Of a DNA stretch of 32,981 bases, positions 15,088-23,542 are shown one piece after another; within the stretch, counting starts at the first letter, position 1, and each line of letters begins with the position of its first letter. The stretch is from Chloroflexota bacterium (GTDB taxonomy: Bacteria > Chloroflexota > Limnocylindria > P2-11E). The position numbers and the translations under genes were made by a program. The notes beneath the pieces are model-generated. The model made no database searches and was not told the DNA's origin. It worked only from the letters and a program-made list of their open reading frames with translations. Where the stretch lies: NCBI GenBank assembly GCA_005889075.1, contig VBDQ01000046.1:1-32981 (forward strand), given 5' to 3'.

Positions 15088-17754
15088 ATAGACAGCGCGA
15101 CGATCCGCGAGCGGTTCATCACCTTTTTCGAGGAGAAGGGCCATCACTTGCTGCCCTCCGCCCCGCTTGTCCTGAAGGACGATCCCTCGGTCTTTTTCAC
15201 GAGCGCCGGCATGCAGCCGCTCGTTCCCTACTTCCTCGGGAAGAAGCAGCCGCCGTCCAAACGGATCGTCACCATCCAGAAGGTCTTCCGTACGTCGGAT
15301 ATCGACGAGGTCGGCAACGACAGCTGGCATCAGACCTTCTGGGAGATGCTCGGCAACTTCGGCATCGGCGATTACTGGAAGAAAGATGCGATCAGCTGGG
15401 GCTGGGAGCTCCTCACCGACCGGTTCGGCTTCGATCCGGCGAAGCTCGTCGCGACGGTCTACAAGACGGACGACGAGGCGTTCGACATCTGGACGAAGGA
15501 GCTGCGGCTCCTTCCTGCGGAGAAGGTCTACCGCTTGGGAGACCTCGAGAAGGGCGACGAGACGAACTTCTGGTCGCCTGGACCGACCGGGCTGTGCGGA
15601 CCCTGCAGCGAGGTGTTCGTCGATCGCGGTCCGCAGCCCGGTGTGCGCGAGCACGACTGCTCGCCTGCGGAGAACTGCGGACGATGGATCGAGATCTGGA
15701 ATTTCGTCTTCCAGCAGTACGACCGCCAGCCCGACGGCACCCTGACCCCGCTCCCAAAGAAGAACATCGACACCGGCGTCGGCCTCGAGCGGCTCGCTCT
15801 GGTTCTTCAGGGTGTGATCCCCGACAGCTTCAAGACCGATCTGTTCTTGCCGTACATCAAGAAGGTTGAGGCGCTCTCTGGCAAGCGCTACGGAGCTGAT
15901 AAGGCGACCGACCGCTCCATGCGGATCGTCGTCGAGCACGGGCGTTCGGCGACGTTCCTCATCGCCGACGGGATCCAGCCCTCGAACGAGTGGCGTGGCT
16001 ACGTCCTGCGGCGCCTCATCCGGCGCGCCTCCATGCACGCGCGGCGTCTCGGCCTGCGGACCGGCATCCTGGCCGCGCTCGGCACCGAGGTCGTCAAGCA
16101 CATGCAACAGCACTACCCCGAGCTCACGCGGGCGCGCGACCGTATCCCCCAGATCCTCGGCGACGAGGAGGCGAAGTTCGAGCGAACGCTCGAGAACGGG
16201 CTCGAGCAGCTCACCGCGGCCATCGAAAGCGCGAAGGGCGCTGGCTACGCGCGGATCGATGGGGACACCGCGTTCCGGCTCTTCGACACGTTCGGGTTCC
16301 CACTCGAGATGACCCGAGAGATCGCCGCCGCGTCGGGTCTGACCGTCGACGAGGCTGGGTACCGCCGGCTCCTGGAGGCCCAGCGCAGCCGTTCCCGGGC
16401 GAGCGCGAAGTTCAGCCAGGACGTGATGCGCTTCGGCCAGCTCTACTCATCGCTGAAAGAGCGCGAAGGGCTCCACACCGAGTTCAGCGGCTATGACGAG
16501 CTGGTCTCCGAGGCGCGGATCATCTCGCTCATCGTGGGCGGCGAGCGGGTCGAACAGGCGAAGGAGGGCGACGACGTCGAGATCGTGCTCGATCGCACAC
16601 CCTTCTATCCCGAGGGTGGCGGCCAGGTCGGCGACCGCGGCGACGTCACAACGGATCAGGGCCGGGCGATGGTCGCGGACACGCAGACCGCGGCGCCGGG
16701 CGTGATCGTGATGAGCGCGAAGGTCGTCGACGGCGTGCTGCGCAGCGGCGCGCGCGCGACGGCGAGCGTCGATCCCGAGCTACGCCGCGATACGATGCGC
16801 AACCACACCGCGACGCACCTGCTGCATGCGACGCTGCGGCGGATGTTCGGCGAGGACGTTCATCAGGCGGGGTCGCTCGTCCACGCGCCGAATCTGCGCT
16901 TCGACTTCACCTTCAATCGAGGCCTGACGGCAGAGGAGATCCAGAAGGTCGAGGACGAGGTCAACACCGCGATCCTCGAGAACGCCGACGTCCACGCGCG
17001 CGTCATGCCGCTCGACGAGGCGCTCGCGTCCGGCGCGGTGGCGCTCTTCGGCGAGAAGTACGAGGACGTCGTCCGCGTCGTGGAGGCGGGTCCGTCGCGC
17101 GAGCTCTGCGGCGGGACGCACTGCCACTGCACCGGTGACATCGGGATCTTCCTCATCACCAAAGAGGAATCAATCGGGGCGGGCGTGCGGCGGATCGAAG
17201 CCGTCACCGGGGTCGGTGCGCTCCGCGAGATCCACGAGATCCGCGACCGCGTCGCACGCGCGGCGGCGGCGCTGCGTGTCGCGCCCTCGCGCCTGCCCGA
17301 AGCGGTCGCACAGCTCCAGGCGTCGCGCGAACGGCTCGAGAAGGAGATCGGGTCGCTCCAGCGGAGCGGCGTGGAGTCGATCGCGACGTCGCTGCTCGCG
17401 AAGGCCGAGCTGCTCGGACCGGCCAAGGTCGTCGCGGCCAACGTCGGTGACGCCGACCTCGGCCAGCTGAAAAAGCTCGCGGACCGTCTGCGTGAAGGGA
17501 TCGGCAGCGGCGTGGTGATCCTGGGCGGCGCCAAGGACGGCCAGGCGGCGATCTTCGTCGCGGTGACGAAGGACCTCGCGCCGCGGGTCGACGCGGACGC
17601 GGTGATCAAGCTGGTAGGGCCGATCATCGATGGCAAAGGCGGCGGTCGGCAGGAGAGCGCTTCGGCGGGCGGTAAGGCGCCTGCGCGTCTGGCGGAAGCG
17701 GTCGAGGCGGCGCGGACGGCGGTCCACGAGCGTTTGAACGGCAGACGTGGCTAG
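15088..17754 (+). CDS. alaS: alanyl-tRNA synthetase, apparent ATA start
   Basis: Charges tRNA-Ala and clears mischarged Ser/Gly. In order: class II core (IRERFITFFEEKGHHLLPSAPL, FTSAGMQPLVPYF, FRTSDIDEVGND), an insert with GLCGPCSEVFVDRG and clustered cysteines, tRNA-recognition helices, the editing domain with HTATHLLH near residue 572 and CGGTH near 673, and the C-terminal DHHA1 domain with GGGRQESASAGG. 888 aa from 15088 is the normal length. The track starts at 14995, but those residues come from the leader and repeat. A GTG at 15050 is the conventional alternative (about 901 aa) yet has no ribosome site. The editing loop reads CGGTHCHCTGD, with two extra cysteines. Confidence 0.93.
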   Translation: MDSATIRERFITFFEEKGHHLLPSAPLVLKDDPSVFFTSAGMQPLVPYFLGKKQPPSKRIVTIQKVFRTSDIDEVGNDSWHQTFWEMLGNFGIGDYWKKDAISWGWELLTDRFGFDPAKLVATVYKTDDEAFDIWTKELRLLPAEKVYRLGDLEKGDETNFWSPGPTGLCGPCSEVFVDRGPQPGVREHDCSPAENCGRWIEIWNFVFQQYDRQPDGTLTPLPKKNIDTGVGLERLALVLQGVIPDSFKTDLFLPYIKKVEALSGKRYGADKATDRSMRIVVEHGRSATFLIADGIQPSNEWRGYVLRRLIRRASMHARRLGLRTGILAALGTEVVKHMQQHYPELTRARDRIPQILGDEEAKFERTLENGLEQLTAAIESAKGAGYARIDGDTAFRLFDTFGFPLEMTREIAAASGLTVDEAGYRRLLEAQRSRSRASAKFSQDVMRFGQLYSSLKEREGLHTEFSGYDELVSEARIISLIVGGERVEQAKEGDDVEIVLDRTPFYPEGGGQVGDRGDVTTDQGRAMVADTQTAAPGVIVMSAKVVDGVLRSGARATASVDPELRRDTMRNHTATHLLHATLRRMFGEDVHQAGSLVHAPNLRFDFTFNRGLTAEEIQKVEDEVNTAILENADVHARVMPLDEALASGAVALFGEKYEDVVRVVEAGPSRELCGGTHCHCTGDIGIFLITKEESIGAGVRRIEAVTGVGALREIHEIRDRVARAAAALRVAPSRLPEAVAQLQASRERLEKEIGSLQRSGVESIATSLLAKAELLGPAKVVAANVGDADLGQLKKLADRLREGIGSGVVILGGAKDGQAAIFVAVTKDLAPRVDADAVIKLVGPIIDGKGGGRQESASAGGKAPARLAEAVEAARTAVHERLNGRRG

Positions 17755-18811
17755 AGACCGGTCGCGCGAGGCTCCCGGCGGACCGCGCGTGAGCGGCATC
17801 GAGCTCGCGGCCGGATCCGCGCGTGCGGTCGTGGCCCGGATCGAAGCCGGCCACCTGCGCGTGCTGGCTCGAGGTGAGGCCGGGCTCGCGCCGGACGCGA
17901 TCGTCGGCGGGCTGGTCGTCGATCGGCCCGGGGTGAGCGCGTCGTTGGCGGCCGCTCTTGGCGTCGCCGAGCGCGGCGTCCCCACCGAGCGAACGGTCGT
18001 CGCGATCGACGGCGACGACGTCCGCACGTATCACCTGACCACGCCGTTCGAGCGTGAGGAGTCGACGACGCCGATCGTCCGTGCCGAGGTCGACCAAGCG
18101 CTCCGCGAGGCCCGCAACGAAGCCGCGCGTCGAGCCCAAGCGGAGGTCGAAGACGATCCAGCGCTCCGTGGCGTCGCTACCGCGCGGCTTTCCGACGACG
18201 TCGCGGGAGTGGTGCTTGACGGCCGACCGCTGGAGTCGCTCGTCGGGTATCACGGCAGATCTCTCGAGGTGCACACCGACGTCTCCGTGGCGCCGCTCGT
18301 GCTCTCGGGTGCGGCTCTCGCCACGGTCGCCTCACCACGCCGCCGCGCGACCGCGGTACCCGGCATCTACGCCATCGCGCGTCTCGTGGCTGAATCGGGG
18401 ATCGCGGATGCCGGGATCGTGCGACTGGGCGCGGACACGACCGCGCTCGCGCTCGTGCGCGAGCGGCGCGTCGTCGGCACGCGCGTGTTCGGGCTCGGCC
18501 GCGACGCGTTCGCGCTGCGCGAACAGACCCGCGACGCTGACGCTCGGATATGGGCCGAATGCGTGGCCCTTCCGCTTGCGCCGCGTGACGGACCACTGCC
18601 CGAACGATGGCTGTTCCTGGGCGTGCCAGAGACCCTGACCGCCCTTCCGAACGCACTCGCCGTGATCCTCGAAGAAGCGCGAGGCGGCGCGGCGCGGATC
18701 GGTCCGCTGTCGCCGGCGATCCTCAGCCGCGTCTTCTCGGATGTCGCGGTGCACGGAGACGACCTCGTCGCGGTCGGGGCGGCGGCGATCGCCGCGGAGC
18801 TCTACGGGTGA
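17747..18811 (+). CDS. actin-like ATPase of the FtsA/PilM family (divergent)
   Basis: A 354 aa protein without membrane segments. The order of features fits the FtsA/PilM actin fold: GIELAAGSARAVVAR near residue 17 as phosphate-1 loop, an SHS2/1C-like region with VVAIDGDDVRTYHL and an acidic helical stretch, VRLGADTTALALV as phosphate-2 loop, and FLGVPETLTALPNAL as the adenosine-side loop. Similarity is at motif level only; catalytic residues are degenerate. GTG 17747 overlaps the end of alaS by eight bases; GTG 17789 just before GIEL is an alternative. Its stop overlaps the start of a membrane-anchored baseplate-J-like gene as GTGA, suggesting a cytoplasmic partner for that envelope protein, as PilM is for PilN. 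Confidence 0.62.
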   Translation: MARDRSREAPGGPRVSGIELAAGSARAVVARIEAGHLRVLARGEAGLAPDAIVGGLVVDRPGVSASLAAALGVAERGVPTERTVVAIDGDDVRTYHLTTPFEREESTTPIVRAEVDQALREARNEAARRAQAEVEDDPALRGVATARLSDDVAGVVLDGRPLESLVGYHGRSLEVHTDVSVAPLVLSGAALATVASPRRRATAVPGIYAIARLVAESGIADAGIVRLGADTTALALVRERRVVGTRVFGLGRDAFALREQTRDADARIWAECVALPLAPRDGPLPERWLFLGVPETLTALPNALAVILEEARGGAARIGPLSPAILSRVFSDVAVHGDDLVAVGAAAIAAELYG

Positions 18812-20155
18812 CGGTCATGGCCACGACGAACCGACGCGCGGTCATCGATCTCGGTGCCGACGCGACCATCCTCGACGCGGCCGCGCGACTCGACGCGACG
18901 AACAGCGGACAGGATGTCGCGCTGGTCGTACCGACCGGCGCCCCCATCGCGCGCAATGCCGTCTTCCTCGACGTCCTCCGCCGCCGCGCAGCCGACCGGC
19001 GGCTCGCGCTCGTTTCCTCCGATGCCCGCGCGCGTTCGCTCGCCGCGTCGGTGCACGTCCCGGCCTTCGCGAGCCTGGCGGCCCTCGAGCGTCACGAGCT
19101 GGACGCGACCGAGCATCTGGGCGACGCGCGGCGTGCCGCACTCGCGACCATCGCCGCCGTCGGCGCCCACAGGACGGGCTCGGCGCGCCGGGGCGCGGCG
19201 GTGGTTGCGAGCCTCATCGTCGCCGCCGCGGTCCTCGCCGCGGTCGTCGCTCCGTCGGCGACGGTCATCGTCGCGCCCGCGGCGACGACGATCGGTCCAT
19301 ACGAATACGACCTGACGGCAGGACCCCGCGGTGACATCAACGACGCGCTGACCCAGGGGCCGTCGACCCTTTCGAAGACATTCGCGTCACCCGCGACGGG
19401 CTCCAAGATCGTGGACGTAAAGGCGACGGGCGTCGAGAAGTTCACGAATCTCACCACGAACGACATCCGGATCGCGAAGGGCACGGTCGTATCGACGCCT
19501 GACGGCATCCGCTTCCAGACGACCGAGGACAACGGGTGGCGACTCCAAGACCGTCGCTGTCGTGATGCAGGGCGACTACGACAAGGCGGTGGGCGCGGCC
19601 GACGATGCGCTGCGGACCGAGGCGAACGCGACGCTGCTCAAGCGCTGGCAGCAGGACGCGCCGAAGGGGCGGACGGTATATGGAACATACATCCAACGCA
19701 CCAGCATCACCCCGGCCTCCGACGTCGTCGGAAAGACGCTCGATTTCGGAACGACATTCGATCTGACCGCGACCGGCACCGCGGTCGGGTACAGCGTGCC
19801 GTCGACCGAGCCGCGGCAGACGGCGCTCAAGAACCTCGCCGGTAACGCGTCGCCCGGAAACCAGATCTCCACCGGTGACGCGGCAAAGCTCGAGGCCGTC
19901 ACGGGTCCGACCGTCGACGCGAACGGCGTCCACTGGCGCGTCCGCGTCTCTTCCATCCAGTACGCGCGGACGGCGCTCCTGACCTCCGCGATCGCGGGCC
20001 GGAGCTTCGACGACGCGAAGCGGATCGCCGAGGAGCGCGGCTTCAAGGTCGTCCAGATCGTCGCCACTCCCGGGTGGCTGCCGCGGATGCCGCTCCTCGA
20101 TTCGCGGATCGCGATCACGATCGGGGAGCCGACGATAACCGCAAGTGGTTCCTGA
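18808..20155 (+). pseudogene. membrane-anchored baseplate-J-like protein, interrupted by a single +1 frameshift
   Basis: Two track ORFs (18607-19845 and 19562-20155) are halves of one gene. The N-terminal ~120 residues form a soluble alpha/beta domain (VIDLGADATILDAAARLDA; ALVVPTGAPIARNAVFL); a transmembrane helix follows near residues 133-155; then a beta-rich region begins with ATVIVAPAATTIGP and VEKFTNLTTNDIRIAKGTVV, typical of bacterial baseplate-J-like proteins. At 19534-19536 a GGG run has one extra base: removing it joins FQTTEDNG to GDSKTVAVVMQGDYDKAV and gives about 448 aa with no other defect. GTG 18808 overlaps the actin-like stop; ATG 18817 is an alternative. The break may be a sequencing error. 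Function unknown; probably envelope-located. Confidence 0.66.
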
Positions 20156-20158
20156 TCG

Positions 20159-20539
20159 TTGCGCTATCTCGCTCTCGACGTCGGTGATCGCCGCATCGGC
20201 CTCGCGGTCGGCGACGAAGCGCACGGGCTGGTGCGACCCCTGCGGACGCTCGTGCGTCGCAGCGTCGCCAAGGATCTGGACGCCCTCGGCGCGATCGCGC
20301 GAGAGGAGGACGTGGGAGCACTGGTGATCGGCCTTCCGTTGACTCTCGGAGGCGACGAGGCGTTCCAGGCGCGCCGGGTTCGGCGGTTCGCCGAGTCGGC
20401 GAGCAGCCTCGGCCTTCCAGTCGAGCTCTATGACGAGCGTCATACCTCGACCGAAGCGGCCCTCCGGGGCGCGACCGATCTCGACAGTGGAGCGGCGACC
20501 GTCCTTCTCGAAGACTTCCTGGCGCAGCGCGCTCGCTGA
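20159..20539 (+). CDS. ruvX: RuvX/YqgF family Holliday-junction resolvase-like nuclease
   Basis: RNase H-fold protein; family members act in Holliday-junction resolution and 16S rRNA 5' end processing. Motifs: YLALDVGDRRIGLAVGDE with the first catalytic aspartate, VIGLPLTLGGDE, YDERHTSTEAAL and LDSGAATVLLEDFL with the last acidic residue. At 126 aa it is about ten residues shorter than E. coli RuvX; the loss falls in the variable loop after DERHTSTEA. TTG 20159 is the likely start because MRYLALDVG is the family N-terminus; no Shine-Dalgarno is evident. The stop overlaps the mltG ATG as TGATG. Confidence 0.88.
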   Translation: MRYLALDVGDRRIGLAVGDEAHGLVRPLRTLVRRSVAKDLDALGAIAREEDVGALVIGLPLTLGGDEAFQARRVRRFAESASSLGLPVELYDERHTSTEAALRGATDLDSGAATVLLEDFLAQRAR

Positions 20540-21597
20540 TGCCGCCGCGGGCACCCGCGCACCGTCCACCCCGAGCGCGCTCCACGACAGGTCCGCTCGT
20601 ATTCATCCTGGTGGTGATCCTGGCGATCGTCGCGGTCGTCGCGCTCGGGCGTCCCATCGCGGAGGACGCGCTCGTCGCGCAGGTCGAGCAGCACGACACC
20701 CTCCTCAAGCAATCGGTCGTCCGCGACATCGTCGCGGCGCGCGTCGGTGCGGAAGCCGATCTCGCGAAGGATGCGAATGCGGAGCCCCGCTCGTTCGTCA
20801 TCTCCCGCGGAGAAGCGATCGGAAGCATCGCGCGGCGCCTGGTGTCAGAGGGGTTCATCCGCTCTGCCCTCGCCTTCACCTACGTGCTCTATGACACGGG
20901 GCGAGAGGACTCGCTGCAGTCCGGTGCGTACACGATCTCCGCCGGCCTCACTCCCCGCGAGCTCTCGCAAGTCTTCGAAAAGGCGCCGGGCGAGCAGACG
21001 GTGCTCCGGATCATCGACGGCTGGCGGCTCTCCCAAGTTGCGACAGCGGTCAATAAGGCGTTCCCCAAGATCAGCGAGGACGACTTTCTGAAGACGGCGG
21101 TCGTCGGGGACCGGCGCAATACCGTCCTCTCCGGTCTCGGGCCGGATCAGTCACTCGAGGGCTTTCTCTTCCCGGACACCTATTTCTTCAAGCCCACCGC
21201 CACGCCCGGCACCATTGTCGACACGCTCCTCGACCAATTCGAGCAGCGCGCCGGCCAGACCCTCCGGCAGGCCGCCGTCGAAAACAAGACGACGATCTAC
21301 GACATCGTCAAGCTCGCCTCGATCGTGGAGCGGGAAGCGCGCGACCGGGTCGGCCAGTGGCGTGAGCTCACGCTGGCCGATCTCGAGATGGACTCGCCGT
21401 ACAACACCTACAAGGTCGCGGGCCTTCCGCCGACGCCGATCTGCAACGCCGGCCAGGCGGCGCTCGCCGCCGCGGCGAAGCCTGCGGATGTCCCGTACCT
21501 GTTCTTCGTCGCGAAGAACGACGGCACGGGCGATCACGCGTTCGCGAAGACGATCGAGGAGCAAGAAGCGAACCGGGCCAAGTACGGAAACAAGTGA
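20539..21597 (+). CDS. mltG: endolytic murein transglycosylase MltG-like, with a ~30-residue deletion in the catalytic domain
   Basis: Membrane-anchored peptidoglycan transglycosylase that sets glycan strand length. One transmembrane helix near residues 20-37, a LysM-like domain (FVISRGEAIGSIARRLVSEGFI), then the YceG catalytic domain. LASIVEREA carries the catalytic glutamate equivalent to E. coli Glu218. Immediately afterwards the conserved block with VFxNRL and LQxDPT is missing: only about 13 residues separate IVERE from ADLE, against about 44 in E. coli. The reading frame is intact and resumes with LTLADLEMDSPYNTY and GLPPTPI. The protein is therefore probably inactive, unless the deletion is a consensus error. 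GTGA overlap with aroE. Confidence 0.8.
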   Translation: MPPRAPAHRPPRARSTTGPLVFILVVILAIVAVVALGRPIAEDALVAQVEQHDTLLKQSVVRDIVAARVGAEADLAKDANAEPRSFVISRGEAIGSIARRLVSEGFIRSALAFTYVLYDTGREDSLQSGAYTISAGLTPRELSQVFEKAPGEQTVLRIIDGWRLSQVATAVNKAFPKISEDDFLKTAVVGDRRNTVLSGLGPDQSLEGFLFPDTYFFKPTATPGTIVDTLLDQFEQRAGQTLRQAAVENKTTIYDIVKLASIVEREARDRVGQWRELTLADLEMDSPYNTYKVAGLPPTPICNAGQAALAAAAKPADVPYLFFVAKNDGTGDHAFAKTIEEQEANRAKYGNK

Positions 21598-22397
21598 GCG
21601 CGGTCTGGCTTATCGGCGACCCCGTCGCGCACTCGCTCTCGCCCGCGATGCACAACGCGGCCTTTGCAACGCTCGGGCTTCCGCACCGCTACGAGGTGCG
21701 CGAGGTCAAGGCCGCGGAGCTCGCGGACGCGCTCGGGAGCATCCGGCACGAGGACGTGCTCGGCGCGAACGTCACGATCCCGCACAAGGAAGCCGCGCTC
21801 CGGCTCGTCGACGACGTGAGCGACGAGGCGCGCCGCATCGGAGCGATCAACACGATCGTGCGCCGCGGTAGGCGACTGGCGGCGGACAACACCGATGGCT
21901 ACGGCTTCGGACGCGCGCTGGAGGAAGCGTCGATCAAGGCGCGTCGCGCCCTCGTGCTCGGCGCGGGCGGGGCGGCGCGGGCGTGCGTCGTCGAGCTTCT
22001 GCGCGCGGGCGTCGACGTCTCAGTGGCGAATCGTACGCGCGCTCGTGCCGAAAGCCTCGCGCGATCGATACGCGTCGATCACGCGCGGGCGCGGGCCGTC
22101 ACGTGGCCGACGCAGGACGACCTCGATGCGACGGACCTGGTAGTGAACGCCACCCCGCTCGGGATGCACAACGAGGATCCGATCAAAGGACGACGCCTCC
22201 CGCGCGCGATCGTGGACCTCATCCCTCTGGCGACCGAGACCCCGCTCGTCAAGCGTGCGAAAGCCGCCGAGAATGTCACGGTCGTGGACGGTCTGAGCAT
22301 GCTGCTGCACCAAGCAGCGCGTTCCTTCGAGCTCTGGACGGGCGTGCCCGCGCCGCTCGAGGCCATGCGATCCGCCCTTCCGCGACCGATTCCGTGA
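21594..22397 (+). CDS. aroE: shikimate 5-dehydrogenase
   Basis: NADP-dependent reduction of 3-dehydroshikimate to shikimate. Substrate-binding residues are in SLSPAMHNAAF and NVTIPHKEAA (catalytic lysine), with NTDGYGFGRAL; the cofactor loop is VLGAGGAARACV and the basic NRTRARAE segment favours NADP. VNATPLGM and DGLSMLLHQAARSFELWTG close the protein. 267 aa is normal. GTG start overlaps the mltG stop; the aroC start overlaps this stop as GTGA, so the aro block is translationally coupled. Confidence 0.95.
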   Translation: MSAVWLIGDPVAHSLSPAMHNAAFATLGLPHRYEVREVKAAELADALGSIRHEDVLGANVTIPHKEAALRLVDDVSDEARRIGAINTIVRRGRRLAADNTDGYGFGRALEEASIKARRALVLGAGGAARACVVELLRAGVDVSVANRTRARAESLARSIRVDHARARAVTWPTQDDLDATDLVVNATPLGMHNEDPIKGRRLPRAIVDLIPLATETPLVKRAKAAENVTVVDGLSMLLHQAARSFELWTGVPAPLEAMRSALPRPIP

Positions 22398-23542
22398 GGC
22401 TCCTCACCGCCGGCGAGTCGCACGGCCCGGCCGTGCTCGCGGTGCTCGACGGCGTGCCGGCCGGGCTCGCGATCGCCCCTGCGGACATCGACGTGGATCT
22501 GCGCCGCCGCCAGCTCGGCTACGGGCGTGGGGCCCGACAGCGCATCGAGCGCGACGCCGTGCGCATCACCGGAGGCGTCCGTCAGGGCCGCACCACCGGG
22601 GCGCCGATCGCTCTTGAGATCGCGAACCGCGACGCCGTGAACTGGGAGCGCGTCATGAGCGTGGAACCGATCGCGGAGCCGCCCGATCCGGTGACGCGTC
22701 TGCGCCCCGGACACGCTGATCTCGCCGGCGCGCTCAAGTTCGGCCATGACGATGTTCGCGACGTGATCGAGCGTGCCAGCGCGCGCGAGACGGCCGCGCG
22801 CGTCGCGGCCGGCGGAGTCGCGAAAGCGCTGCTCCGGGCGGTCGGCACCGTGGTCGAGAGCGAGACGAAGGCCATCGGCGACGTTGCGGGGGCGGTGGGC
22901 TTCGACCGCGAGGCCGTGGAGGCCAGCGAGGTCCGATCGGGAGACAGCGAGCGCAGTGCCGCGATGGTGGCCGCGATCGCAGCGGCGCGCGAGGCGGGGG
23001 ACACGCTCGGCGGGATCGTCGCGCTGCGCGCGATCGCCGTCGTCCCTGGACTGGGATCGTTCGCGGAGTGGGACCGGCGCCTCGACGGCCGCATCGCGCA
23101 AGCGCTCATGTCCATCCAGAGCGCAAAAGGCGTGCAGTTCGCCGACGCGTTCGCGGCGGCGCGCGAGCGCGGCAGCGCCGTGCACGATCCGATCGTCGTG
23201 CGCGATGGCGCATTCACGCGATCGCGGAACCGCGCAGGCGGCCTCGAGGGCGGCGTGACGAACGGCCAGGACATCGTCGTCGAGGTCGCGTTCAAGCCGA
23301 TCTCGACGCTCATGAAGCCGCTCGCGTCCGCGGACCTGCGGACGGGCGAGCCTGCCCCCGCGCACGTCGAACGGAGCGATGTCTGCATCGTTCCGGCGGC
23401 CGGCGTCGTCGCCGAGGCGATGCTCGCGCTCGTCCTCGCCGACGCGCTCTGCGAGAAGTTCGGCAACGACAATGTCGACGACCTCTGCGCCGCCGTCGAG
23501 CGTTATCGCCGCCGGCTTCACCCGATCGACCAGCGGCGCTGA
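22394..23542 (+). CDS. aroC: chorismate synthase
   Basis: FMN-dependent last step of the shikimate pathway, EPSP to chorismate. Recognised by the N-terminal LTAGESHGPAV, the RPGHADLAGALKFGHDDVRDV block with the catalytic histidine, RASARETAARVAAG, NRAGGLEGGVTNGQDI, and ERSDVCIVPAAGVVAEAM. 382 aa is close to the usual length. The track begins at 21983 in the aroE region; GTG 22394 is chosen since VRLLTAGESHG is the family N-terminus and it overlaps the aroE stop by four bases. Confidence 0.95.
   Translation: MRLLTAGESHGPAVLAVLDGVPAGLAIAPADIDVDLRRRQLGYGRGARQRIERDAVRITGGVRQGRTTGAPIALEIANRDAVNWERVMSVEPIAEPPDPVTRLRPGHADLAGALKFGHDDVRDVIERASARETAARVAAGGVAKALLRAVGTVVESETKAIGDVAGAVGFDREAVEASEVRSGDSERSAAMVAAIAAAREAGDTLGGIVALRAIAVVPGLGSFAEWDRRLDGRIAQALMSIQSAKGVQFADAFAAARERGSAVHDPIVVRDGAFTRSRNRAGGLEGGVTNGQDIVVEVAFKPISTLMKPLASADLRTGEPAPAHVERSDVCIVPAAGVVAEAMLALVLADALCEKFGNDNVDDLCAAVERYRRRLHPIDQRR

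Noticed and set aside
17103-17140. CGGTHCHCTGD in AlaRS as a new metal site
   Set aside because: Extra cysteines are notable, but this loop varies between bacteria and the normal editing-site ligands are all present, so no new function is claimed.
22079-23521. 480 aa minus-strand ORF antisense to aroE/aroC
   Set aside because: Shadow ORF caused by high GC; His/Arg/Asp-rich with no recognisable domain, opposite strongly conserved enzymes.
23068-23541. N-terminal extension of the 687 aa track ORF ahead of aroKB
   Set aside because: It translates aroC in another frame into Arg-rich sequence; the shikimate kinase begins at ATG 23542.
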